Below are positions 1 through 13,700 of a stretch of DNA of 64,000 bases, in pieces. Under the pieces are notes generated by a model. The model was not told where the DNA came from. It was given only the letters and a program-made list of their open reading frames with translations, and did no database searches. How positions within the stretch are numbered: position 1 is the stretch's first letter; the number at the start of each line of letters is the position of its first letter. The position numbers and the translations under genes were made by a program. The stretch comes from Pelodera strongyloides. Lineage: Eukaryota; Nematoda; Chromadorea; Rhabditida; Rhabditidae. The DNA lies in contig JAANDG010000212.1 of assembly GCA_036852015.1 (NCBI GenBank), positions 124,001 to 188,000 on the forward strand, given 5' to 3'.

Positions 1-422
1 AACACGTCATACAACCGTTTCCAAAGAAAGTCTGATAACCGCCCGAAAGACCTAATGTTTCAAGCCGAAGTATAGCCGCAAAGTAAAACAGATAGGACAG
101 TGAATGTAACTTTTTTGCTTTTCTCAAATAAACAGTTTACTACTCATTTACCTTTCCCTGTGTCGTCTTTATCGCGTCTTTCTTCTAAAGGGAAGGAGAA
201 AATACTATATAACATAGTGGAGACACAAACAAAATTCACCGAAACAATACCCATAAACCGCCCGTACTTACTAGGAGTGTCTAATACTAACATCACCCTT
301 GTTACACCATTGAGAGAAATAGGGAGTTAGTTTCCTACACTTTTCCGCCGCCTATAGCTCATCCCAATAAAAGAACAGCTAACCAAATGCCGAATAAAAT
401 TAAAATAAATAAAAAAACTCAC

Positions 423-3400
423 AGACGCTACCAGACTCTGGTCGGAGGTATCGGAACCGGAGGCCGCTGCTACGGGCGGTATGTACTCTTCTGTGGGAAG
501 GACTCGCACTTCCTTGCTGATGTAGTCGACTTTGCTCAATTGTGACCTGCAATAAAAAAGTTTTCACTAAACATTTAGTTAGAATGCTTTATCATTTTTT
601 ATCATGGCACTTAAAACCAATGTCCGAACATCACTCTCCCTCGGTACACTTGTCAGCTGAATCCTTGCTATATACTTATTTTACTAATTACTGCATATAA
701 TGGAATACATACAAAAGTTATTATTATTCGACAATACTCACATATGATCCTGCTACTTCAGTGCCGTAACACTTTCCCACAAACTTACTCTCCTATATTT
801 ACTAGGAAACATAAGAGTTTTCATGACTTATTCCTACTAAAACCGTTGTCTTCAGCGTTCGTTCAACCCCAGCTAGGGACAATTTCAAAAACCGGTAAAA
901 TAACCTAGGGTTCTTTAAAGTAATATGTGGGCAAGGCCACAAATTAGTATTATGATACGGGTATTCTAGAATGCAGAACAAAATACACCAAGGTGTTTCG
1001 AATAACAAAACTACAAACCACAGAAAGTATATGCCTACCAAGGAATATGATGTGTCTTGACACTGTCCATAAAGGCCAACACTCCGCGATGTGTGACACC
1101 GAGATACACTGTCTTGCTGGGGTCTTTACCATCCTGAAATACAGCAACGCATATAGGGAAACACACGAATAAGAAGACGTGCAAACATTCCGCGCTGTAT
1201 TTTCACATTGAAACGTTATAGTATTCAACCGCAACAATACAACCACGTAGCCCCAAAAAAGGCACACACACGTAGAGTCTCTATACTCTAGCGGGTCTAT
1301 TCAAATCAACGAATCAAGTTCATTCATAGTCCCCAGGTAAAAATGAAAACACAAATAAACACCCACCTTCACCGTATATGGGTCAAATCCATACGTATCC
1401 AGCTGACACGCCTTCTCCAGAAACTCCAGCTCGGCTTCACTCGCTGACAGTGTTCCGCTAAATAATGGGATTAGAACAAAACGGAACTAAAGAGGTGATC
1501 AAACTCGCCACAACTAAATCCTCAGTCGCCCAGAACGAATCTTAGGAAAAGAACATAGCGAATGCAAATTCTAACATTTACGCAAAAGATGAAACATACT
1601 GATAACTTCTTTTACCGCCCTACATCTTGCAACAAAGACTCCTCACTTACATTGTCAAAAGGTTGATACCTACAACATTTTGTGCGTGACAATTGACAAT
1701 GACACTGACAATCTCATAAGGCTCAAAAAGAAGCCCTCATATCTAGACAACCGTGCCTACACTTGATTCACATACCTAGACTAGACAATAAGATTGCGCT
1801 GTTTTGGAATAAATCATTAATAAGCAAACCTCATTTGCTTGTGCAACTCCGCAATCTTCTCCTCCATTTTGGGTGTTTGCTTGAGCAAAAGTTTGTACTC
1901 GCTCACGTAATTCTCCCCGTGCACCTCTGGGTCAAAGTCACCCAATTGGGCTGAAATGAGATTAATGATTATTGAAATAAATACAAACAGATCTAATAAA
2001 AAGCACATCATTAGTCATTAGTCATCATTAGTGTGTTTTAATGTTATTATAACACAACATATCTTCCTATAGCACAGCTCAGCGCTGCTTTTCGTGCACA
2101 AATACACTGTCGGAGTTTACAAATGCACGACCGGTCGTATACGTAGACGATATGTCTGTGATCACATCCCGAACCCAAAGATCTCAACCAGGGGGTTCAT
2201 CTATTAATCCAAGTATTCCAAAACCTTACACTGTATGATAAGTGACGCGAGTTGCGCAGAGAGTGCATGTGGGCAGTGTAGACGTCCGTGTAAAAGATCC
2301 CTCTGTAGCTGCACAAACAGTTGGTATCTGCAAAAAAAGTTATGTACAAGAAATCCAAACCTTTGAAATAGACTGATACTGATAGTAAGACAGAGGCAGG
2401 ACATAACTATCGGCAATTGAAGATCAGGAGGAACGTCGGAACGAGGAGCAACAGTACTTATTGAACAAGTACATTTACGATCAACTCAAAACAAAACTTG
2501 GCCATGCTCAGTACACAACTCTGTACCTCGACTTCGAACTTCCAACCCCCGACCTCATACACACAACAATATATACACAATAAGATACACCCTAAATATA
2601 AACATCTTTTTTTTTTCGAGTACTTGTTTGTTATTTCCTTGTAGCCCCTCCACATAAATCGCTTAGAATTCAACCCGCGCTTGAAACATTCACAAACCAA
2701 TTATAGAAATCCGATACATCGAGCGGTTATATGTACGAAATGAAATGCACATCCGATATTCTATGCGGCAGAGCAAACACACGGAGCAACATAGTAACAA
2801 ACCAATAAGTTATTTTATCAAGGCGAGCTTTCAAGGAGGTGGCACATATGGAGAAATTGATATAAAACAACACCAGAACATGAAAAGCTCAACCATTGAG
2901 GCAGAGGCAGTAACACCGTTTTAATGTTCTAAAACACTCAAACAAAAATAAACAAACAAACAAAAACAAACAAACAAATAACATTCAAACAATTCAAGCA
3001 GATATTCTACCTCGTGATCTCCTCCTTGAGCAAATGCGGATCATTCGGGTAGAATCTGAAGCGGAGCCGCAACGCGAGGTTATCCGACGACGAGACTGCA
3101 AACAGAACAACATTAACAAACATAATTATAACAACCTTTTCAAAAATTCAAACTATAAAATCATAGGAAACTATACAATGATTGTAAAATAAAGTAGTTC
3201 AATAAAGAAACCTACCAGAATTATAGCAAATACAAAGACCGAACAAAACAAAACTTTAAAGTAAACAAACAAACTTACATTTAAACTGTTTGTGAATGTG
3301 GTCAATTGAACGAGAGAGGTCGACCCAATACTAAACAAATTAGATTTCATACATTTTCATAGCCTAATAGACCTAGATCAACTTAGGGAATATTTGAGGG

Positions 3401-6400
3401 CTCACATTAGTACCGTATGTAGAAAAATAAGAAAAACACACATAGATACACATTTTATAAAAGAAGTATCGCTTAGACATAAAGTAACGATACAACGATG
3501 CATAATGCATATTAACCTAACCGAGGATGTAGATAAACACCATTGAATTAAAAACCGAAAACAAAAAAAATATATACTCACTCGATGTTTGTGTTGATCT
3601 TGATACCGTAGACCAAAGTAGTCCTTTTCTCTGATATTCAACACTTCACAAACATAGTCGAGAATGGCCTGGGCTGGATCCGAACGCTGAAAATACAGGC
3701 AAAATATAGTACAGAAAATAATTATGGCACGCTAAAAAATATGGATGAATTGAGTAGACATAAGGGTGCTCTTATCGTCTCTTGGGCATTCTTTCGTATG
3801 CTCATACACATCCAAATTACGGGACAGATACGGTACCTAGACCGTCAAATACTCAAACCAACCGTGACATGTTTGATGGTTACCGTAAACTACACATAAA
3901 CCCCTAATGTAACTCTAACTCAAATCCAACCCTAACATGTACACACTTTGAATCAACATCCTCAGAACATCCAGTGTATCCGGGTAACTTCAGTACTATT
4001 ACACAATATCCCTACAGTGTTCACCTTTTTCCCCGGGGTCTTCCCTCCAAAAAAAAAACATTTCACTTCATATTCAGGCCTACAGGCTCTTAGTCTTTCT
4101 TTTCTTTCAAATATTCTTTCTCATAGTTCAAATTTGAATTCCAAATAAATATGAATCAGCTCAATTTCGAGATTGTTCTTCTGTTCTCCCATGTTCCAGA
4201 TTCTAAACATTCTCCTTACTTAGATTTTGGGAAGAAAAATATTGAAAGGAAAGGGCAAAAGGCAATTTTATGGATGACTATCTCTGACTATCTCACTGAC
4301 TCGTCAATGCATAACAAGGAAGGAAGGAAGACAGAAAAAGAAGGAAAACGATTTGAAAGATTGCAAAAAGACAAGACAACCATTATTTTCACCATTAAAA
4401 ACAACTGTTCTGAAGTTCTGTTCACAGTTGTCTGTTGACTTGAGCTTGAAAACTTGGAAAACCCATGTAAGCTTGTTACTTGTTACGTCTTACATTGACG
4501 ACCAAAACCAAAATGATGGCAAAAGGGATTTAAATACAAAAATAATCATAAATAAATACAAGGGTTGGTTGAATTAAGCTGGAGAAGAGAAGAAAACGAA
4601 CAGGGTTTCCTTTTCAATGCACACATACATAAGGTTAAAGGTCAGGTCCGGCCAAGCTCTCAAATTCTCGAGAAGGAGAGATTCTCATATTTTTCTATTG
4701 AGTAGCACTTAGCACTTAACACCAAACAACCATGTCACAGTTGCACGGCGCGGAATTGCGTGAATAAATAGTTCACTTAAAAAGCCGAATGACGGAGTCA
4801 AAGTCAAAAAGGGGTCAACAAGGCTCATTTGAAAAGGTTAGAGGAAAATCGTCAATACTACATGCACATCTCATTAATATCGTAATACATGTGATGCAAC
4901 ATACTTGATCCTAAGGACAATGATATATAATATATTTACACATTGCTTTCACTTCCTTCCTTCTTATCTTTAACATTATCACATATCCACTCGAACAACC
5001 CGATCCGATAAAGCAGGATCATCGCGCCTGCGGGAACGTCACTTGTTGTTAGTGACATGAAAACAAGCTGCGCACTTCATTTCATATCATTTAATATAAT
5101 CATAACATGGATAGCGCTCAGTTAACCCGTCCGTAACCTATATCCCTTTTCACGTTCACGGTTCACACTAACCTATAAACTAGCATAACCCAATAATCCA
5201 ATGATGAAAGGCGAGCTTCTGTTTCAGACAGAGACTAGAGACAACCTAGGCTAATTCGGGGAAAACTCTGTTTTCTACTTTGCCAAATCCACCAATCTCA
5301 AAAACAAATATTTATATTATCTTATCTGTAGGCCAATCACCCTTCGGTTCGCTTAAAATTTTAATTACACTCCAATTTCATATGTGCACATGAGTTTGCG
5401 TGGATATGTGCGGGCAAAGCAAATAACATATGGCTCAGGCCTACACTCTCTCCGAGAGTCGATTTGATAAAAAGTTCGAGCGGCGAGATTCCGGGCCAAA
5501 TGGTAAACAGAAAACATACGCACATACTACATTACATCACATTACATCCCTTTCCTCTACAAGACAGGTAAACATTAGGGCAACGATCATAGGACTAAGA
5601 GTTATTTGCCCCCGCATCGGGTATTAAAAAGAAGTGATACTGTGCGGTAGTGTCCGTGTCTAAAGGCTAAAAATGGAAAACAAACAACTTCTTACGAACT
5701 CCAAAGTAAAATTTTAATCGTGTTTCGAAAGCGTAAGTAAGCGGTTGCGGTAATAGGAAGACATTATGAATTTGGATATGTGGCAAGGGGCATGGGCAAC
5801 ATTCGTAATAATGCAACAAAATATATCTCACACACATTGACACAGAAAAAAATTGAGAACCTCCGAGAAGTGCACAATACATCACTTATGCTAGGCAATA
5901 AGAATAAGAGAAGCAGTGAGAAAAGGCAGCAAGTTGAAGAATTTCAAAAAAACACTATGTATGGAAAATATATGCATTATTTCGCAGGTCACAGGTAATA
6001 ACGATGATTCAAACAAAGGAATCAAAGTATATTTAAAAAAAAAGCAAAATCGACAATCAGCATAAGTCAACTAACCTTAAACTCGTGTGTTATCGTCTCG
6101 CTGTCATCGAGTAGCTGTATGGATACCTGGAAACAAAATCAGATAATTGGATAATTCAAATTCAGCATTTACTTAATTTCAATCTCCTTCAAAACTTAGG
6201 ACCTAGGACCTAAGACCAAACCAAAAAAAAGAACAACACAAATACATCGCATACTATAGGTATAGAGTACAAGCTACAAACCGTTAGCCTCTTGGGTTTC
6301 CTGGTAAGTAACCCCATGAGGGCCAAATTCTCGCCCAATTCAGAATATTGGATCGTCTACAGGTGAAGGGAAGGGTTGCCAAGAGCCGGGGAACAAAACC

Positions 6401-6662
6401 GACTGGCAACAACCAGACACAGAGACTTGAGACGCAGAGAAACAGAGTGGGAACGCGTGCCCCACTTGGGAGACACGCAGGGGAATGAAGAGAGAGAACA
6501 ACATTACATGAAGACATGAAAGACTGAAGTAAAATACATGAAGCGAGGGGACAACATTACATAAGGAAGAGGAAGAGAATGAAGGGAGAGAGATGAACAA
6601 CATTATATAAAGAGAATGAAGAAGAGAAAACGAGAGAGAGAGGGAGAGACAGAGAGAGAGAC

Positions 6663-6711
<49 letters not shown>

Positions 6712-8264
6712 GGAGAGAAGAGAGAGAACATTACATAGAGACTGCAGAGTCTGTCTACGGCACAAATAGTCTCACTTACACCCTAGAAAACATTGACGAG
6801 GTCTGCACATGAACACTGAACACTAATGAAGAGTAACAACCAGTCATACAGATTTGCTAGGACAAGATCAAGGCATCGAGACATCGCGAGTGACGAGAAG
6901 AAGTTCCCAAACAAACAAGAAAATATTTGGATTAGGTCTACGACTTATAACTAGGACAGGCTCAGCTCAGGTTCAGGATTGTTCACTGAGCAAACCTCAC
7001 CCGTTCTTGTTAGTGCTGATTGATCTCTAGAATAAAGACGCAGTACGGAACCAAACGTATTCCGGTATTATAATAACTAGTCGATGGTGCTTAATAATGA
7101 ACGTCATGTGCCTCGGTTTCATTGCGGTGTCTGAAGACCCGCGGAACAACTCACCAATGTTAATTTGTGAATAGGAAAAAATACCCAGAGACAAAGAGTT
7201 AGCAAAAATAATAAGTTAGGGAAAGTCCAATGCGACTTAAAATGTTTCCAACTTTCCACCCTTATCTTGGTCGTCTTGGTGAAGTCTATAAGTCTTGGTG
7301 AACAATATCTGTAAGACTAAACAAAACTTCTAACCACAAAGATTAAAGTCGAAACCATACCGATATCCGACACCAAATATGTAAGATTGGCTTATTTTGT
7401 TCAACAGGGCAAAGTTATGTTACGGTTACACTTTATACTATACGAATAACTAACAAACCACATCTGCTCTCCAAGTTTTGTTTATAAAGCACATGTCTAC
7501 TTATGCCTTTACACTGACCACTCGGGAGCCTTGAGAGTACAAAGTCTACAAAATACAAACTCGCCCAAAGAACGCGCTACAGTGGTAGATGAAATGGAAC
7601 AAAAAGTGAGAAAGAGAAACAAAAAGAGATCATAAATTAAGTGCAAGCAACGATGGGAAGAGATAAGGCAAAAACGAAGAAACTCGCAAATGTGCAAATA
7701 AGAAAAAACTCAGAGCTCAAGCTCAAAAAGTTCCTGAGTGAAGATTAAAGTTGAATTACAGAAATTCATGTGTTTCAGTAAACAGACAAAGAAGATAAGT
7801 GTGCTTGAAACACAATTCGGAATTCACTTGATGCTGCGGCTCTTATTAGTACGGACGAAGTCTGCGTAACAAACAAAAAACGGTCTAATGTGAGGGATAC
7901 GCATATTATAACGAAGTAATACATTATCAAACCAGACAAATGAATAGAGGAACACTAGCTTCGTATTAGGTCAATTTTAGGTGGTATTAATTTTATGTGT
8001 ACTACAAAAAATTTACGTAGAAGATCAATTTCTTTAGAACATACCACAGTGAAACTAAACATGCATGCTTTTACTAAGGATACTATTACGGCTCTGACTG
8101 AAAAAGAAGCATACCAGCATACGTACCAGCTACCAGCCAAATTTAAAGAAAACATTTACTATTAACACTTAACCAACCTTCACTTCTTTCGACGAAATAA
8201 ACGACGATCTAGCTGATATTCTGCCAAAGAAACTCGTCCCGCTAGATGGCTCGGATGGTGGCAT
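423..8264 (-). CDS. FERM-domain protein (band 4.1 superfamily), 3' part beyond left edge
   Basis: FERM proteins link membrane proteins to the cortical cytoskeleton. Exons, read on the minus strand: 8264-8178, 6126-6076, 3686-3582, 3330-3279, 3095-3011, 2327-2230, 1950-1830, 1457-1367, 1133-1039; 546-423 is a likely later exon. All phases agree from the ATG at 8264 to 1039. A Ser-rich N-terminus (about 29 aa) precedes lobe F1 (VSIQLLDDSETITHEFK; REKDYFGLRYQDQ). The F1/F2 link is RLRFRFYPNDPHLLKEEITR, F2 has LQRDLLHGRL, LGDFDPEVHGENYVSEY and KIAELHKQM, and F3 begins DGKDPSKTVYLGVTHRGVLAF. I could not place the rest of F3 between 1039 and 546, so the join to 546-423 (SKVDYISKEVRVLPTEEY) is open. 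The family call is firm; the subfamily (FRMD/FARP/frm) is not. A trans-splice-like acceptor lies 17 nt before the ATG. Confidence 0.88.
6628..6725. repeat. (GA)n microsatellite in a FERM-gene intron
   Basis: An almost pure purine GA tract lies in the intron between the 8178 and 6126 exon borders. The complementary Ser/Leu-rich open frame is an artefact of it. Confidence 0.9.
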
Positions 8265-8280
8265 TGAAGAAGCGAAAGGC

Positions 8281-8290
8281 CCTGAAAAAA
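8281..8290 (-). promoter_or_regulatory. Candidate trans-splice (or cis) acceptor of the FERM gene
   Basis: On the minus strand a run of T followed by CAG ends at 8282, 17 nt before the chosen ATG at 8264. This fits a nematode spliced-leader acceptor. It could also be an ordinary intron acceptor with an undetected upstream exon. No spliced leader sequence is expected in the genome at this position. Confidence 0.4.
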
Positions 8291-10749
8291 AGCATATAAT
8301 AAAACATGTAAAACACAATAAACATCATAATGAACAAAAACGAGCATAATTCGCTGTGTCAAAACCTTCATTAGTCTTCGCAACCCTTTTGCGAGAGCAA
8401 ATGCAAACTAGCGTGGGGAAACTGAAAAACGCCCGCAAAAAATCCATGGAAACTATACAACGACGCTTCTAAAAAGCAGCAGAAAATCCAACTGACAGAA
8501 ATAGAGAAACAAGAATATACATAAATATTAGTATAAACAATTGTTCTAGTTTCCCCATATCGCTACAGGAACAGGAGGCCATATTCACCACTCAATTCCC
8601 CATGGGGAATTCCCCGTCTTTTTCTATGCGTGTCTCAAATAAGACTGCTGTTTTCTGTGGTCCCCAGGGAATATTTCCCCAAGGGAATTGGTATGGTGAA
8701 TATGGCCTCAGGACCAACTTATGAACTTCCAAGGGAACCTCACCCTCACAGTTCGTCCCACTCCCACAGCGCTTCACGTACATATACAAATGTAAGAGTC
8801 TTTGAACCCTACTTTCGTACTTGTACTTTCTAAACTTAACCTTAACATACCAAGAAAACTACAAACTACAAACAAGACCCTATTTTGGACACTTAAACGG
8901 TCAATGGATCCCAAAGGACGTCTGGTACAAAAAGGAAAATAAAGGGAAAAAGGAGTGTCCGGGCGTCGAAAAGAGTAAGAGAGACTGGAGCAAGGCGGCA
9001 ATTCCGCATTCAAATGCGCAGTATGTTCGATCAATAAGGCAACACTCCAAACGAAGAGGGTGTAGAGAGGGAGGGATGGAGTGAGAGAGAGAGAGAGAGA
9101 GAGAGAGGGAGACAGGGAGGGGTAGAATTAGCGAGTAAGTGGGTATGCATGCAGCTGGACAACGGGCGCACCCCCAAATATGTATGGCCGCAAGTCAAGT
9201 TCCGCCTTGATGGCCAAGGACAAGGACATATAAGAATGGGGCCCACGCACTGCACTATAACGACCTACAGAAGCCACGCGCTACCCACATAAGGGCATAT
9301 AAGAGAATGGGACATCGTGGCCTACGTATAAGTAAGAATGGGACATATGACCGTAGAAACCTCCACACCCACATACTAAGTACAGTATACGACCCAGAAG
9401 AATGGGAATCCGAACCACATCTAACATACAACTGAAGAGGAGTACACCCACGCACTACGTACATAAGGCCTTATGGCCATCTAGAACCGAGACACTGTGG
9501 CCCTACATGGCACATTCCAGCCGGATTGGGACCTACGACCTACACACTGCATATACTGGAAGCAAGAAGAAAGACCTCATGAAGATCACCCACAGGAAAG
9601 AGCAGTAAAGAATTGCAGTGTTCTCTTGTTAGTAACGGAGCGGGAAAAGAGCAAAACTATTACCAATGATATCGTATGGATCTAAAATCAAAATGGACAG
9701 TCAAATCAAAATCAAAATGGATTCACTGGAGTTCGATTAAAAAGTCTAACAACTATAATTCAACGATTATCATTTAAAAAACTAATATAATGAGGTGTAT
9801 GACAATAAAGGAATTAACTACGGTCGGTGACCGACGGTTACGTATCAAACTAAGATAACAACCATGTACCGTTCCTTGAAATAAACATTTATTTCGTTCA
9901 ATAAAAAGTGCATCAAGTCATTACAATACATACAGTACATAACATGCACATACACTCAAAAAAGAAAGAACATCCAAACTACAAAGGTACAAGGAAACAT
10001 AATCAGAATCAATGTGCTCATGTAACAGACAAGGAAACGAAACTACAGTTGCACCTGCTTCCAAAAAATACTCATAAACGGAAAAAAATCATAGCCCTAA
10101 CAATAAGCGTGAACACGGAGAAAATATTCTCATCTATCAAAATCACAAAAGAAATAAACTACAGAATTAAGAACTAATAAGATGTAGTCTAGTGCTAACA
10201 GTCAACAAATCTGCCGCTGACAAAACTTAAACTGATTAGATGCAGACTGAAAACATTGATAAACACAAAACACTCAGCCTCACAAACAAACATACAATTA
10301 AAACAAACAGAGGCAAGGTCAGGGGTATGCAGAGCCCGCCACTTACGCACTTAAGTTTTAAACAACAAAATCTTACAAACATGAACACTCTACTCGTATC
10401 GTACTCGTTTCAAATAAGAAAAATGTGAATGCATTTACAACAATATCATAAAAATTTTAAAGCATAGCTCTCTGAAAATGTGAAAAGTAAACTCAGACAA
10501 GCAATGTTATTGTTATAGCTGACTGTAAGACCCAACCTGCATAAAATCATTAAAACACACCATTGTAACACAGAAAAACCCTAGGGTTGATAACAGAGAT
10601 CATCATACACAAGCATTAAAGCATACCCCCAAGCAACAAATAATCATTATGACTTGGGACCCACCACAATATTCACATCTACGGCTAAATGGCTAATGAC
10701 CCAAATCTAAAGACCCATACATACCTTAACGCCCTTAGCGGTTCCCATA
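8282..10749. other. Intergenic spacer between FERM gene and rsa-1, repeat-rich
   Basis: I see no supportable exon on either strand. The spacer holds a short foldback (8571-8712), a GA run near 9085-9110, and a stretch of loosely repeated 'gaatggga/ccta' motifs at about 9230-9545. At about 9884-9897 a TTTATT on the plus strand could be an AATAAA signal for the upstream minus-strand gene, but it is roughly 860 nt past the stop codon. The spacing is too large for a typical nematode operon. Confidence 0.6.
8571..8712. repeat. Foldback element with 'gaggccatattcacca' arms
   Basis: Arms at about 8574-8613 and 8670-8710 are inverted copies (gaggccatattcacca... and ...tggtgaatatggcctc) around a short loop. 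A half-matching 'gaatatggcctc' also occurs at about 11869-11881, so this is a small dispersed family. Confidence 0.6.
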
Positions 10750-13700
10750 TCAAAAGTCATCTCCCTTATTAATATTGATAGAATTCGATTCCCGATCGTC
10801 GTACAGAATAAAGTTGGTCACACTTGTCAGCACCTTGAAGAACACTGTACCGTATCGACTCTTGCGAATATCTTCCAACGTTATACTAAAATAATTAAAA
10901 ATTAAAGCGAAATGCTAGCCTCTTTGGAAAATTTGCATATGATAAGCAAATCCTATGTATCCTATGCTAATTTTGTACGATCGTCCACGGCAATCGTACA
11001 AAATTAGCATAGGATACATAGGAGTTGCTTATTATATGCAAATTTTCCAAAGGGGCTAGCATTTCGCTTTAAATAAAAAGTCTGGCACTTGATGTGAAAT
11101 CCATAGACGGCAGCGGTTATAGTATACATCAGATTCTTACCCTTCCCTATCTATGCTGACGAAAGCCATACAGTTGGCGATTTATTTGCCCAAAAAGCCA
11201 ATGTTTCATGGAAATTACTAATGTAGAAACTAGAGCAATATGCACTATGCAGGGGATACTAGACGTTTAAAGCGAAATACTAGCCGGTTTCTGAAACACA
11301 TCGAGTACACCAGCATTCTTATGAAGCGTATGCAAATGAACATAAATTGGAATAAAAAATCGAGCTAAATTAGCATAAATACATAACAACTCAGCTTTCC
11401 ACGATGCGTTTCAAACGCCGGCCGGTATTTCTCTTTAGGCGGCATATTACGAAAATGTGGCTTGCAAGAAACTAGCGTTTCACAAAACTGCAAAAATAAG
11501 AGCAACACTTAGTTGTGTCAATGGAGGAAAAGATAGGCACGAAAAACGAGTTCTTTTTTTTCATTAAAGGTTTAAAAGTTAAAACCCACAAGTCGGCGTC
11601 CGGTTTCGAAGCAATATCGTAGATTTCAAAAACAACTGCTTCCAAATCTGGAATCACACCGCCGCGCGTCTCTTCAATGCGAGCGAGAATCGCGCTCACA
11701 TGGTCCCTTAAAATTAATCATAATCAATAATATGCGTAAATCATAATACAAAAGGTAAGTGTATATCCCATGTCGGAATCGCATCACCACGACGACCCTC
11801 GGGACAGAAAATAGTATTCTAATGTGATACACACATTGAAAAAATTCCACACGGGGAACTGAGTGAATGAATATGGCCTCTGGTTTCCTGTTCCCTTATT
11901 CCCTTCCCATGCCACACTTCCTTGTGAAAAATGAGTCACAAAGAAACATACACCAACCTAACATCGTTTATCGTCAATTTTCCATCGCCATTAAAATCTA
12001 ACACTCGAAACACGTACTGCCATGCCGCGAGAGTGTCAATATGTCGCATACACAACAGGAAATCACAGAATGCCTAAAACAACCAACAAATAGTACTACC
12101 ACTAATATTGATCACTTTTCTAATAAAAAAAAATCCATACATCACATCTAAAATCTGAAACAAGACATATGGCTTTACGTACGTTCCACGGTGTAAAAGT
12201 TGGGTCCGGGTTAAGTCCCTGGTCTTCCATGACTTACTTACAATACGAAACAATTCAAGGTAACACATACTGTAACAGGTGTATATAAGGCCACGCATAT
12301 CCGCATACATGGTTTGCAAGTACAACTGCACAGTCATCGATCAGCCACCAGCCTTTTCCTAACTTGAAAAAAAAATAACAATAAGCTACCTTAAAGTCCA
12401 TTGAATAAAACAATACCTTAAAATCCATTTCCCCCGTTGTTTCATAGACGCACGTCACTTGGAATACACGTTCAACGAAGAGCGGATTCAAATCGTCAAA
12501 CTCCTTAAACAAAACAAGAAACAAATGAAAAATGATCCAAAGTCCTGCTGGCTCTGTTCTCTGTTAGATTAGAGGAAAATCAAACCTCGAATCGAACCAA
12601 AATAAGAAAAACATGTCGAACACTAAAATGCATCAAGTTTCAACTAGTGTCATTAAACATTCGAGCATTTCAATAAACAAAAACGTGGCCCATAAGCCCA
12701 TCCAATAAAATCTAAACTACAGTAATATATTAATTTCGAATAGACCAACCATAAGTTCTTCAGCACTAATCAGTCCATTGCTGTTTCGGTCCAATCGGCG
12801 AAATTCGGCCAAGACTTCCTGGTAGTTTGCACGACTGAACCTACAATACAATACTTATAATTACAGATTATTAATAAGTAAGCAGTCGAGTAATAGGAAA
12901 TCTCTTGCAATATCTCTTTCCCTCCCCCCCCCCCCCTCCTTCTCTCTCCCTCGCGTTCCCCTCTTCTTTCTCTCCCTCTCTACTACAGCTACAGTACTCG
13001 TTCACAAAAACATACTAATGAATCGAGTGAATAAACAAGGCATACGGATAGAGAAAAAACTATAACTCAATAAAGCCTAACGGAAACGGAAAGAGCGCAT
13101 GCTGTGTCTCCCATTCAAGAATACCTTTTCGGCAAAGGGAAAGACATTTGGTTGGTGGGTCGGAATAAAGAATATTACAGGAGTTACGGCAGCGCCGTTT
13201 AATAAGTCAGATGACAAGTTATCATGTTATCCAAAGACAAAGACCAGGGTTCGATTCCCAAACGGTGCACAAATGTGTATAGGGGTCCGAAAAAGATATA
13301 GGGGTCGGATTTCACAAAATGACTAAATGAGTTTGTTTAGATACGGGGAACGAGGCCTAGCCGCCTAGCTCGCGCAGCAAATCTTATTATATAAAGGAGA
13401 AGAGTTTACTTTTTTGTTTGTGTGAACATAACGAAATCCTTTCATAAAGAAAATTTTCTATTCACAATCGAAAGAGGTCATACAAAATCTTTGCCGCTGG
13501 CGGGATTCGAACCCACCGCAGCACACAATCTCTCGACATTCACAGTCCAACGCTCTACCTGTTGAGCTATGCTAGCATATGGGGCGAGGATCTCATAGGA
13601 GATAGAAGAGAAGTGCAATAGCAAATTTGCATGAATTGCAAAAACGCTGACGTCCAGAACCAAATTATACGTTTCCACATAAACGTAAATGAACGTCTTT

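Noticed and set aside
4151..4577. Lys-rich open frames as an intron-nested gene
   Set aside because: Low-complexity AT/purine-rich intron sequence, with no conserved motif and no splice support.
6340..6765. 141-codon Ser/Leu-rich frame on the minus strand
   Set aside because: Produced by the (GA)n tract in an intron of the FERM gene.
13494..13577. Functional tRNA-His gene
   Set aside because: Box A, box B and GTG are present, but the anticodon stem does not pair and the variable region is oversized. A second copy shares a long common tail, so it is a SINE.
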